DNA of 64,000 nt from Taxawa tesnikishii (nom. ined.). Its lineage: Eukaryota; Ascomycota; Dothideomycetes; Dothideales. Below, in pieces: positions 38,848 through 49,901 of this stretch. The DNA lies in assembly GCA_030247885.1 (NCBI GenBank), contig JAPDRO010000003.1, positions 186,001 to 250,000 of the forward strand, read 5' to 3'. The translations under genes were made by a program, and so were the position numbers. Within the stretch, counting starts at the first letter, position 1, and each line of letters starts with the position of its first letter. The notes beneath the pieces are model-generated. The model ran no database searches. It saw only the letters and a program-made list of their open reading frames with translations, and was not told where the DNA came from.

Positions 38848-39083
38848 CATCAGGGGAGAAAGCGGACGCGAACTCGGTCAGAAAAGAATATAAAACAATT
38901 CATATAGAAAGAAAACGATTCGTGTGGTATACCCAAGACGCCGTGAAGACCCAATCGAACCTCTCCAAGCCACCCTTTCATCCAGCAAAAGAGGCCCACC
39001 TCACACCCCTCACTCCATTCCGTCCCACTCACTGCACCCCATTCCGTCTGGAGCAACACCGCCTCTCTCTTTCTCCCCTCCCA
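37541..39083. other. intergenic region with simple repeat
   Basis: About 1.5 kb between two minus-strand genes. It contains poly-T/A and G-rich stretches typical of untranslated leaders and a (ACGC)n run at about 38817-38848. Open frames here are short and without family resemblance. Confidence 0.5.
38817..38848. repeat. (ACGC)n microsatellite
   Basis: Around eight perfect ACGC units. It lies about 1.3 kb upstream of the RA-PH gene's start and just downstream of the serine/histidine-rich gene's end. Length polymorphism is likely. Confidence 0.9.
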
Positions 39084-40129
39084 TCAATCGCTCAGATCCG
39101 GATTGGCAACGAACAACCGCACCCCACTCATAGTCATGGTGCGATCGTCGACGCTCCCCTCCGCCTGAGCTCCTCACTCGTCTTCCTCTGCTCCTCCCTC
39201 TGCCTCTCCCGACTCCTCTGCGGCAACCCGCCGACGTCGCCGAACCTCTCCTCGGAGCTGCCACTGCCGCCACTGCTGCCCTGTCCGCCCGGTTGCTGGA
39301 AGTAATCCCCTCGGTTGTTGACGTACGACTCCGGCACCGGCGTCTCTTCCCCGGCCAAGTGCCCCATGCCGCCGGCCCCGGCTTGCGCGCCCCCTCCTCC
39401 TCCACGGGACTGTAGCTCTGCACGCTTGTCGGGGTGCTGCCGTTGCTGAAGCGGCCGTTTTGGTGGTGGTGGTGGTGGTGCTGCTGCTGCTGCTGCTGCG
39501 CGTTGTGGTGCGTCATGCCTGCCATGTTCGTGCTGCTGCCGTGCGCCGCCGTGAGCGAGCTCATCCGGTTCGTGCTGCCCCCGCCCAGGCTGCTGCGGCC
39601 GCTGTCGTTGCGCTGGTGGTACCGCTGTCCGTACCCGGCGTAGCGGTCTTCGTCGTCGCTGTCGCCCTCGTCCACCTCGCTCGCGCTCAGCCGCATGGGT
39701 ACGCCTGCTCCGCTCAGGTTCGCTGACGAGGTCGGGTTGTAGCTCTGTGCTTTCACCGCGCCGTGGTGCCGGATCTTGCTCCGCACCCCTCCGCCTGAGC
39801 TTGTGCTGATCCGTCCGCCGTTGGCGCCGCCCACCACCTCCATCTGTGCCCGCGCTTTTGCTGCCCGTTGCTGTGCGAGCATTCGTGGGTCTTCGTGTTG
39901 GGCCCGGTCACACCACACAGTAGCTTTTTGTTTCCGCATCAGCGCGACGTACGACGTGGGCGCTGTGGAGCGGGAAGAGGTAGAGCGTCGGATGCTGGAA
40001 GCATAGGTGGAAATCTGGCCTGTAGGTGCACGAGCTAGGGCGGGGTTCGGTGTGCCGGAATTTGCAGTTGACGAGGTGCTGGAGGTGGCGTTTGAGAGGG
40101 TGCGGCGGGTGGTAGGGTTGTATGCTTGC

Positions 40130-40160
<31 letters not shown>

Positions 40161-40359
40161 GAGACATTGGGGCACTGGGAGGCAGGGCGGCGGAGGAGGA
40201 GGTGCGCGTTCGTGAGTGTGCGGATTGTTGAGAGAAAAGCGCGTCGTTTGCTGCGAAGCTTTGTGGTACGTGAGGTGGTGGTGGTGCCACGTTTGGCAGC
40301 GGCTTGCGGTGCGGGATCCCGCCGCCATACTGGCCGTGGTAATCCAGCATGGCAGACAT
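39084..40359 (-). CDS. conserved Ser/Gln/His-rich ascomycete protein (frame-interrupted)
   Basis: ATG 40359 begins MSAMLDYHGQYGGG. Poly-His/Gln tracts surround conserved blocks: TSYVALMRKQKATVWCDRAQ, EDPRMLAQQRAAKARAQMEV, GGVRSKIRHHGAVKA and VPMRLSASEVDEGDSDDED. The tail blocks lie in the two other frames after single-base steps at the C runs 39390-39394 and 39156-39159 (plus-strand view): MGHLAGEETPVPESYVN and SVDDRTMTMSGVRLFVANPD. The tail matches the very conserved end I remember for this uncharacterised family of filamentous ascomycetes, which argues that the frame breaks are missing bases. The function is unknown; it is probably cytoplasmic and disordered. Confidence 0.65.
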
Positions 40360-43136
40360 GATGGGGTCCGATCAGGCGGATAACGCGTGGTTTGGTTTGG
40401 CGAGGTTCACGGGGGATATGAGGTTGGGAAGGAGTAGCAACAAGTGACGGGGTACTTTGTATCCAAGATCTCAGACCACCTCCTGCAGACCCTGGCTGGA
40501 CAGAGTGAGCGTGCTGCTAAAGTTCCGGAGAATGCGAAAGGATGATGAAAGAGCAAAGGCGGCAGGCCGTGCTCTAGAACGGCCAAGGATGGAAGCTTAT
40601 ATTGCAGGATGAGGGGTACGACCGACTGAGTTGGGGGAAGTACCGCCGATACGGGGATTCTCTGCAGGGTCAGATATGGGTTGGTACGGTATAGGGGATG
40701 TGGCGAGCTGAAGGCGTAAGTGTGGTGAGGTGCGGTGATTGTGGTGGTGGTGGAGGTAGAGGTAGACTCGCTGTATTGTAGGCCGGCAGCGGTATCCACT
40801 CGGTTGCGGCTGGTGCGGGTCAGTGGTATGGATTTCCCACTGGCGCCGGGCACTTCGACACACGCTGCGCAACGCCGCGACTAGGTCTGCGGTTGGAACG
40901 GGCTCAGCGCTGGCTAAGGTCAGTCTCGCACGAATCAACACTTTTCTGCCAGTGGGAAATCAAGGCAACTGCCGACGGGCTAGAGACTGTGTAGACAGTC
41001 GCCTTCTGCATGCGTAGCTTGGCCCGTCCCGACGCACAGGCTTCCAATCAGAGGCGCTAGACTCACCACAATGGCAATATGCGTCCTGCTCAGATGCCAG
41101 ATACGGGCCGCCGTCGCTATTCGACCAGCTGAGTGCAGTACGCAGGATGGGCCAGGGCTCTGTCGAATGCGGAATGGATGACGTGAGGGGAGGAGATGGG
41201 AGGAGAAGTATCTGTGTCAAGATGGCGTCGCAAGGGAGGAGAGAGGAGAGAGGAGGGAGGATAGAGCAGTGGAGGAGTGAGTAGTGAGCAGTGAGCAGTG
41301 AGCAGTGAGCAGTGAGCAGTGAGCAGTGAGCAGTGAGCAGTGAGGAGAGTCTCCGCAACAAGTCAGACCATGTTACTTCATACACTCACTACACGACGCT
41401 GCAACCAAGTCCGCCTCCCGATTGCGTGGATGGACGGCTAGCGAGAAGCAAAAACACGACGACTGTCTGATCCAACAAAGTCCCCAAAAGTCGCGCAGGC
41501 CCAACCCGAACCCGGCCGTTTTCCTCAAACCATCTGTCGCCGTGTTTCTCCCCCCAAAAGGCGGCTGAAACGTGGGAAAGGGAAGAGTCGTCATCTGTGG
41601 GACTTTGGTGTCCCCGCTGGAAACGTGCCAAATGTTCTCCAGTTTTGTGGCCTCTCGATCGGGCCTGTCGGTCGCATCGCCGATCGCCTGGGGAAGAGTT
41701 GAGAGGCGCTTCCCAGCTCAACCGCCGGGGTTCGCGTTCAGGCTGGCCCCCCACGGCTTGATTTTCGCTCTTGGTCGTCGTACACTGCAGCATTAATACT
41801 TGTGCTATACCCGTTAGCACATCCTCCCCAGCGTGCACACCGGCCTTGTTTGACTGTGTAGCAAGCGTGAAACAAGGTCAGCAGGTAAAGCCACAGCATC
41901 ATGCAAGATTGACGCGCCCGCCCAAAGGCTCGGCTGTATGACCCGCTAAAGAAGGGGATTCAAGCGAACAAGGAACAAGGAACGAACGCAAACCGAATCC
42001 ACCAAGGGGTAGCATCGTGATCCACCGTCCTTCCAGAATTATTGCGCCCATTCCAGGGGCACAGAATAGTGAGGAATTCGACAATCCTCTACCTTACGTG
42101 TCTGCAGAGAAGTCTTGATTCTTTCTGTGCACAGAAAGTTCCATATTTAGATACTGATCTGTCGCTGTCGTGCATGAAACCGAGGGCATAGTAAGAAAAG
42201 CCGTTGATCGACACGAGGCCGGGAGGGCCGAAGAACGACGGACACACATTACTATTTTCGTCGCATACCGCACTACTTATACGATGCAACCCCGTCCTTT
42301 CTCGAATATGCGAGCACGCATCGCATGCAAAGGGAGCCAGCCAGCCTTTTGTTCACTATTCTCAAATGCTATCCATTGGTTGTCCAAAAGCGGAGTTGCA
42401 TGCGTCAGCAATTCTGTAATTCAGTATCTGCACGGGTCAGGCTGTAGTAAACCTGCGAGTCGTTACGTTGGAGTTCTTCCTCGACTGTCACTGTCTTCTA
42501 ATCTTTTACCACTTGTTGTGCGCTTGTTCCTCAGCGGGAGTAGGAAACAGAAGAGGAAAGCGCACATGGCAAAACGTTCAGCATTTTGGACTCCCGCACA
42601 GCTACCTAAAGTAACAGCGACAATACGTTCAACTTTCTACATGTGGTAAAGCTGACGGGATGCCTAGTCTTCAGTTGCCCATGGCCGAACGTGGTAAGAG
42701 CGGCGCCCTCCCAAATTGGATCGCCCTTGAATTTCATACATCATAGTTCCACCGGATCTTTCTTGGATATGGTGTAATTGGAAGTGACAGCATGCAGCGA
42801 GTCTGTACTCAGCGCCCTACATGAACAGTCCGTCAAGAGGGAACGCTGTACCTGCGAAACGAGCCTGAATAGCTTGGGGGCATTGCATACCCACGCCCGG
42901 GAATCGAACGTGGATGAGAGTCCTTTCGTTTGACTCGGCTTCTGTTGTCCGTACCATGTGACCGGCAGAAGATGAGACAAATCATACAGGCCTGGAGTAC
43001 CGATGTATCAAGAAGTAGTTCTTGGTGTAATAGGTCAGGACGTTGCACATGAACGTCCTCCCCTTGCCGTCAAAGGAAAGGCGAAGTTGGCTGGGATGGT
43101 GCACACGCGCCATGTGCGTTTCGTCTGAATTTAGTG
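40360..43136. other. long intergenic interval with heptamer array
   Basis: About 2.8 kb without a supported gene. The part next to 40360 is probably the 5' leader of the Ser/His-rich gene. A heptamer array sits at 41284-41344. Open frames between 40400 and 42650 have shadow-like or repeat-driven composition. A stretch at 42880-42960 has tRNA-like words but does not fold as a tRNA. Confidence 0.5.
41284..41344. repeat. (GTGAGCA)n heptanucleotide array
   Basis: About eight near-perfect GTGAGCA units, preceded by GAGGAG/GGAGAG simple sequence from about 41236. On the minus strand it produces a spurious LLTAHCS peptide repeat. It is likely a variable-number tandem repeat. Confidence 0.9.
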
Positions 43137-44929
43137 TTAGCAAACCCTCAAGTCAGGTGACATGCGGGTCATGCCTTGGTTGAAGTGCGATTCGGTTCTT
43201 GCGGCGCGCGGTCGTGATACCACACCCGCTGCGACGTTGCTTTGAACGTGGAGCGACCGGGCTAAATCATAAGTCTCGTGATACCGTGCGTCCATCATCC
43301 ACTCGTCCCATGGCTGACGTTGCAGTCTTACTTTGACGTCCGACCAATTGCGCAACCCCAGCATCTCCGTCAAAACCACCAGACGAGTAACGTAGAACTC
43401 CCGCAGCTCCTCACTACCGCCCGCAGCCACAGCACCAGCGAAGCATGCCCAAAGTAGCGTCTCGAGCGCTTCGGCCTCCAGATCCACCATCTGGTTCATC
43501 AGCCGCTGCACAATGGCGCGCAGGCGTGAGAGCGGGGTCAGGATAACAGAGGAGTGGATGGACGTGAACATGACTGCCGAATGCGTTATGCAGAAAGTGC
43601 CGAAGTAATAGCAGCTCAGGAGGAGTTCATGGCTGTGATCGGACATTGTGCGAAGGAGGGTGTGTTCGATGTTCACAGCCAGACGTGTGAAATGGGCCAA
43701 GTCAGTGAATTGCGTCGCGGACGGCTGTGTGCTGCGAACTCGGGTGAAGGTCGCGAAACGCCGGAGGTCAGTCCATATGGTATGGAGGATGCGCGCCGTG
43801 TATGGTGCTGGATCCACAGGGGGTTGGGATCGGACGGAAGGGAGGAGGCTGCTTGGCGGTACTGTTCTGAAAGGGTGTGCAGGAGAGGTGGAGGAGGGAA
43901 CTCTGGGGCGGTGCCCGTGCAGACGGCTACTTTGTTTGCCAAGCTGCGATAAAGTCAGTCAAGTGATTGGGTGGAGTGTAGATTGATGAAGAAACTCACA
44001 GTGATACGTCGATTCGGACATCCATGGGAATGGAATCTACGCCATTGAACTTGTTGGCCCATTGCAAGAGACCACGAATGTGTACGGTCATGGCATCAAA
44101 GTCCTGGAACGCGGCCTGCGGCTGACAGTCAGCCAGTTTCTTGCTCAAGCATCTTCCAGCATAGCCTACTTCTGCAAAGATCAACAGATTCAACCCGTAA
44201 GCGATAGCGGCGAAATCTTGTTCGGAAACGGACTGATCAATGATCTTGTTGATGGATCTTATGGCTTGGCCCTTGTACGTCAGTAGATGAGGTGTTGTCG
44301 GTTCGAATGTCAGATTGTTCCCAAGTGCTTCCTGCCTCATAGCGGAACTGACTAGCTTCGCTGCGAAGAGGATGGCGTGCAGAGAGGGTTCGAAATCGAT
44401 GCATTGACGAAGCTGGAAGCCACGGATCCTTTTGTCAGGATGCTGGTGCGACCTTGTTGTTGGTGTATATACGACCCCTTCGTCGGTTAACGATATTGAC
44501 GTACGATAGACATCAGAACGTACAGAAATAGAGCAACTCCTGCATCTCCCGGTTCATGCTAACACTGAGCACATCGAAAGGGTCCGAGAAGCCCAAGCGT
44601 GACACGTTGTGAGGGACCTGGTTGCTGTCCGTGTAGACAGGTTCGACTTGGGTGCTGGGCTCAGTTGTTGGTGGGTCACCCTCTGGTTGTCTGTCTCTGC
44701 GCGTTGGATTGGCATGCGTCGTCCTCCCATGGTTCTGGTGAAGAGATGGGAGCGTTGAAAGCCGGGAGAAGTTACCCAGTCTTTGAACCGCTTCTCGTCG
44801 TCTGCGCTGTTGCGCGTTTCTCAGCAGCCTTGATCGAGTGGCCGTAAGCTGCGATGATGAACGCCTCGTCCCATTAGCGTTGTGGAATATGTCTTGCGCT
44901 ACAAACAGCAGGTCACTGGAAGTCATCAT
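43137..44929 (-). CDS. fungal transcription-factor-like protein without zinc cluster ('tachykinin-family' type)
   Basis: ATG 44929 begins MMTSSDLLFVAQDIFHN. A short basic region (RLLRNAQQRRRREAVQRLG) fills the place where related proteins carry RRxxRRRR before their middle homology region. A first intron starts near 44515 and ends near 44450; exact sites are uncertain. The second exon has FEPSLHAILFAAKLVSSAMR and LTYKGQAIRSINKIIDQ, a pattern shared with the fungal-specific transcription factor middle region. An intron at about 43946-44000 precedes VAVCTGTAPEFPPPPLLHTL. One single-base step at the run 43819-43823 leads to the C-terminal half (ILHTIWTDLRRFATFTR, LEAEALETLLWACFAG). A regulatory role is inferred from this architecture. 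Confidence 0.6.
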
Positions 44930-45259
44930 CGGAAGGTTGAGGCATGCAGGCGCATAAAGATGCGATGAAAGATAGGCATAGCGCCTGGCGGAGGCGCATG
45001 TTGTTATCTCATCCCGGGGTCAAGGAAGATGCCAAGCCTGCTATACTTGTATGTGAGTAAGCTGCTTGCGTCTTGTGGCGTCCAATCCATAATCCTGCAG
45101 GCAATATCTCCATGAAAGTTGATTGTGAACTAGAATGACGACAGCTAGTATAAGATTAGTAAACAGTAAAAAGAACTGCTGGCGCATAAGACGTTCGTGC
45201 CGACTGGGTCACTGGGTTGCAGATAGCGCAGTGTCCTTTGAAGCGCAAGGAATAAACGA

Positions 45260-46351
45260 CTAAATTTGCAGGCCATTCCATTCGTCGTCGCTGTCTCCAA
45301 TTATATCATCCATCTCAGGAACCCGAATAGATTCAACTAGAAAGATTACTTCGGCAATTGTCCAATCTTCAATATCGGGCTTGCTGCATTTTCCAAGAAG
45401 CCATTGTTGCATGGCGGCAACAAATCTGTTCGGGCATAGGATCTCATCAAATTCTCCGAAAGTAGGAATATCTATCGCACGTGAACTCATCTCTCAAACG
45501 GATTATGTTGAGCTTGGGCAGTTTCCTGCGATAGCCGTGAAGTAATTGCACCAGTCGCCTTCTGACAGATCAACAGCAGTAAGGGCCAGACGCTCAAGAG
45601 TGACTTGACGACGTGTGAGAGAATCGGTCAGATCGCCTTGCCTCGCCGAGAAACCATGTAGGCTTATAATTCGAAGGTGTTGCCAAGTGAAGCGCCGTAC
45701 AATCGAGCCAAGATCCAGCATCTGGACTTCTGACTTCCCATAGTCCTGATCGGTTTCGTTCGAGAGGTTCAGCTGCACCTTGCGCAAATTTGGCGCACTT
45801 TGTAGGAAATCGAACAAAGCGTCATCCCAACCCAGCGTGTTTTCCACCTCTTCGAAGCTAATCACACCAAGCTCGCCATCATCGTGGTGTGTTTTGTCTG
45901 GGTCAAACAGCGAGGGCGTAACTATATAGATATGAAGCGAGATAAGGGTCTTGAATGCTGTCCGAACTTTATTGTGCTGTCGTGGGGTTGCGAGAAGATC
46001 CATGTCCAACATGGCCAGTTTCGAGAATGCGTAGAGAGCGACTCCCATCGACCGGGGAGCCAAATCAGTGGTCAGTTGGCGGAATCTATACTCCCGGTCG
46101 CAGATACCAGAACGCATATGCCTGGATAAGAAATCCCCAGGTCGGAAGCATCGGATGAAGAACTTCTGCTGTCTGATGTAGCCACTGAGCGACAGAACGA
46201 CCTTTTCAACGTCAGGACACCGTTGGAACATGCAGACGAGTGCCTTGGAATCAAAGTCGTTCGCCATGATCTTCTGCTGATACCTGCGGGCTGTATTGTA
46301 AGCTATGTATCCGTCCGAATTTTCTCTGCATCCGACGGGTTGCGTCTCCAT
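45260..46351 (-). CDS. F-box/LRR-like hypothetical protein, C-terminal part
   Basis: From ATG 46351 the product has the leucine-rich, strand-helix pattern of dothideomycete F-box proteins (NDFDSKALVCMFQRCPDVEKVVLSL, LFDFLQSAPNLRKVQLNLSN, WQHLRIISLHGFSARQGDL, LERLALTAVDLSEGDW). The F-box itself should lie upstream in an exon I could not place. The frame stops near 45505 but continues in the next frame after the C run at 45516-45518 (PKLNIIRLRDEF). A separate 76-codon frame at 45260-45490 (TIAEVIFLVESIRVPEMDD) probably forms the acidic end after a further disturbance. Substrate recognition in an SCF complex is the usual guess for this family. Confidence 0.5.
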
Positions 46352-47461
46352 CTCTGTACTACTTCTTCTGCAAGCTCATGTAGCTTCTCTCCTCCGCGAG
46401 TTCACCGTTTGTCCCACCGTTTATAGAGCTGTTCATCCGATCGTTCGTTACAGTGTTCGTTCTTGTGAGATAACTCTTCCCCCAGACCCAGCGCATTGCA
46501 TCAGTCCAGATATGGCTTAAAGCTAGATCCGAAGGATTCTAGTCGGTGGTTCTCATAGGACAGTACCTTGACGCTCTTCCGGAGAGACTTGTGTATGCAA
46601 GTTTTGACTGGTCTTTCGAAACCGCCCCACGTATAAACAAGATTCTGTTCGTCCAAGGTGTACTCTGTGCCAATGGCATGAAAGAGTCTGCACATGAGTC
46701 ATGCAGAGACCTGGTATCCTTCGCATCCGAAGTTTGCAAGTTTGATGCAGTATTCGAGTGGCAATTAGTCCAAGGGCATGTTGTTGGCCATGGGCAAACC
46801 GGAGCCAATCTGCGGCACTGCAGCCTGAGTCGCGTACTTTTTGACGGAGGATGCTTGGTAGAAAGACCAAAAGGTCTTTGCTCTGTCAACAGGTTCGATG
46901 CAATCGGGTTCTCGATGTCACGAACATCACGGAAGACGGAAGATTACGTTTATAGGAAGTTACGCCAAGATACAATGGCTTGGTGACACGGGCAATGCCG
47001 TCAACGTGGCTTGAACGCGTGAGTGACGCGACTCATGCAGCCATACCAAAGATGTTTCCCCATGTTGACGACTCTGTATCGAACTCGTTCTTTCTGCCTT
47101 TGATCATGACAACTAGTCACTGTCTTGGTGGATAAGGGGTCCGCATCCTTCTCCAACCCTTCGTGTTTGTTGATCCTCCGTGCTCGTATTACACAAAATC
47201 CCCTGCGACCCAGGAACGCCACGCAAAGCCGCTTGAAACATTATAGAATATGTGGCTGTCGCAAAACCACTCAGAATTTGCGAGGTCCCATTCTCCATTA
47301 CTCTTTGTTCTGGGTCACTGGAGGACTCATCAAAGGGAGACATTGGTCGGGCTGTGCGTATACTGTGCAGTATCGACATTGAGCCCTTGGTTGGTGGCAT
47401 TCAGCTCGTTGATCTGCCGTTCTGGCTGTTGTTAGCAGACAAATTCTTCACATGTAGTTAC
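46352..47461. other. interval without a confidently placed gene
   Basis: It may contain the missing first exon of the F-box-like gene. A plus-strand frame of 146 codons at 46546-46986 and overlapping minus-strand frames of similar length compete; none shows a domain. No repeats were seen. Confidence 0.35.
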
Positions 47462-48382
47462 TCATAACCCACCAAGCTCCCGTATGCGCTGCTTCAGCAA
47501 TTGGTTTTCCCGAGTCAAGTTCTGTGTCTCCGCCTGGTAGAAAGCGCTTTCATCTCTTGTGCCGCCGAGCGACCACTCCTCGTTGAAGCTAGAGGACATG
47601 GGACGCAAGGCGGGAGAAGTACTGTTGCTCGGTCCTCCAAATGATACGCCTCTTGATGACTGCCTTGATAGGGCTGCTGGTCGTTGCGCTGGCGAGTGTG
47701 GATGTGCTTGATATAGGTGGCTTTGCGATACGCTGGCATTGGACGTCGAGCGAGAAATGGACTGGCGTGTCGGCGTAGCGGCGATGGCAGGTTGAGACGG
47801 TGTAGCGTGTGCTTCAGGAGAGGAAGGGGAAGTTGAGTTTTGTGTCTGCATGGCAGCAATTTGGTTCTGCTGATCTCGTATCATATGCAGTAGCCGGTTC
47901 TGTAAGACCCAATGTCAGCGCATCTCAGGTCGGACATGCAACAAGGCTGCACCTACCACTTGTGCTTCCTGCTCGTTCTCCAGATCTTGGTGCAGTTGTC
48001 CTAAACTCGGGGCTCGATGATGGTGTGAATCCATCGTACCAAATGGGCTTCGAGCTGTCATATCGCTGGGACCGGGGCTTCCATTTGAGTACTGCATCTC
48101 TCCAGGACCTGGCAATGCGGGGTTGTTCAGATTCAGGTTGTGCAAAAGGCTCGCTCTTCGGCGGTCGGTGACTGCATTTGGTGAAGTTGCACTTGGCGAA
48201 TGGCTCATTCCAGCATTAATGGCTGCAGCAGCTTGTAGCGAGTTAAAGGTGGGAGAGCGAGGCGAGGGAGGACTGTTGACGAAGGGTCCGTTCTGAGTGG
48301 AGATTGAGATGCGGCGCGGCCGCGCGTGGAACGGTGAGGTAGACATTGGTGAATGAGGCATGGAGTTCAGATCCAGGGGCAT
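47462..48382 (-). CDS. coiled-coil, Ser/Pro-rich hypothetical protein, 287 aa
   Basis: Two exons (47957-48382, 47462-47899) surround a 57-nt intron (GTAGGT...TTACAG). The N-terminal half has fungal regulatory-type repeats (MPHSPMSTSPFHARPRRIS, VTDRRRASLLHNLN) with many SP/TP phosphosite-like pairs. A short coiled coil spans the exon junction (ENEQEAQVNRLLHMIRDQQN). The C-terminus is disordered, then a second coiled coil ends the protein (YQAETQNLTRENQLLKQRIR). The features fit a scaffold or signalling protein; no family name is certain. Confidence 0.65.
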
Positions 48383-49901
48383 TCTGATTCAGTATATGTA
48401 GGTCGACCAGGCTTAGGGAATCTGCTCACGATGATGGTACAACGAACTTTGAGAGTTCCTCGTGACGGACGCTCGACCTGACAATCACCCCACATCGATA
48501 ACCCGAACGGCTGCTAGCACGAACCCTGCAGCGGATACTATACGTTGGCATGCACAATTGAGTTCTGCATCACATGTGCAGGAAACGCTGCAAACCACAG
48601 CCGTTAGTCCAACGGCACGCTGACCTCTTCTCTTTCCTTTGTGCGCTGTTTGTCCTCTTCCGAACGCGCCTTGACAGCGCGTGTGGGCCATCTTTCAGCC
48701 GCGACCGTCGTCGCCGAAGGAACGCAACGAAGAATCGGTGTCCACCAAGAGTTACAGCACATGCGCCTCTGCTCGTCTCGCTTTAGTTCTGTCGCACCAC
48801 CCGCGGGCTACGCTCGGCTTTAGCGTGACCTCCTGAACAGTGCGTCAGCCTCGGTCGCTTGCAATTGACACCTTTCGCAGCCATCAGAAGAGAAAGTCCG
48901 CAAAGAGTCTAAGAGTAGAACTTGCGTGGTCGGAGTAGGTGAACTCTTATGGAAGGATAAGATGCTAAAGTTCACAGTTCTTCCTGTTTTGAGTTCCATC
49001 TCTGACCGTTTCTCTGTAAAGGCCTTCGATCGCGTTGTCCCATTGGATCCGGTTATACTGTCAATCAACATGAGACTGCTGTTTCAGATCCACCCCTGTC
49101 CGCTTGGGGCGAGTGCTACTAACATCTTGGGTGCTGCTACAAACGTTTTTAGCACCCAACCGTTACTAACACGCTTGTTTCTCATATCCCATGCCTATAC
49201 CCGACTTGGACGGGGCATGTGCACGCGATACCCGGCAGGGACGTGCACTATACACGATTTGGTACGTGCGATCGGATATACATGCCAGGGCTACAGTGGG
49301 CTTTAGGTGTTACTAACAGACTTTCCGACCTTGGTGTTGGTTACTCGCAACTTACTAATGCCACTAACATCAACTCAAGGATCCCTAACACCCGCTCTAG
49401 TCCCACTTACGTCTCCGCCCAGGGCATACCCCTCGATCGCATTGCCAGCCATACGGAACGTGGTAGCGTGATGATGCTATCACGGTTAATATGCGTAGGC
49501 ACGCCGTGGCTGCCACCAGCGGTCTATCACACTGCGGAAGGCGGACCTGTTCGGGACCTCATCCGCTGATATCTGTTTGCGGCAAGGCATGCATTTCCGG
49601 CGCCGGGCTTCCTGATGATCGCCGTCCCTTTTTCTTTTCCTAATGGTGTACTTGAACTATTCTTCCATTCAAACCTACTTGTCCTTCTGTTTCTTTCGTC
49701 GAGTCACTATAGATGTAATTCTGGTACACTTGGTTTCAACTTTTCATACGTTCTTCGCTTACTGCCGAAAGCTGAAGCAAGCCATCAGCCGTCGTGGGAT
49801 TGTAATCACTGACAGAGAAATAGAGATAGGTACACCGCGTAGAAACCGCGACCACGCGCCAATTCCGTTGTCAGGTTCCCATTTAATCCTTCGACGACCC
49901 C
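48383..49901. other. intergenic, no supported gene
   Basis: About 1.5 kb between divergently oriented genes (coiled-coil protein on minus, PH protein on plus). Around 49110-49370 the word ACTAAC/ACTAAT recurs five times. No coding frame here shows family features. Confidence 0.45.

Noticed and set aside
39434-39726. Plus-strand frames with runs of Trp, Cys, Val and Leu
   Set aside because: They are antisense translations of poly-His/Gln codons in the Ser/Gln/His-rich gene.
40407-40941. Minus-strand frames of 114-148 codons upstream of the Ser/His-rich gene
   Set aside because: Composition is Pro/Ser/His-rich and unlike a folded protein, no motif is seen, and the position fits a 5' leader.
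42880-42960. tRNA-like words (GTTCGATTC T-loop look-alike on the minus strand)
   Set aside because: The bases on either side of the loop do not pair as a T-stem and no matching acceptor stem is found upstream, so it does not fold as a tRNA.
46546-46986. Plus-strand frame of 146 codons
   Set aside because: It overlaps equally plausible minus-strand frames, has no domain and may hide an exon of the F-box-like gene; evidence does not favour it.
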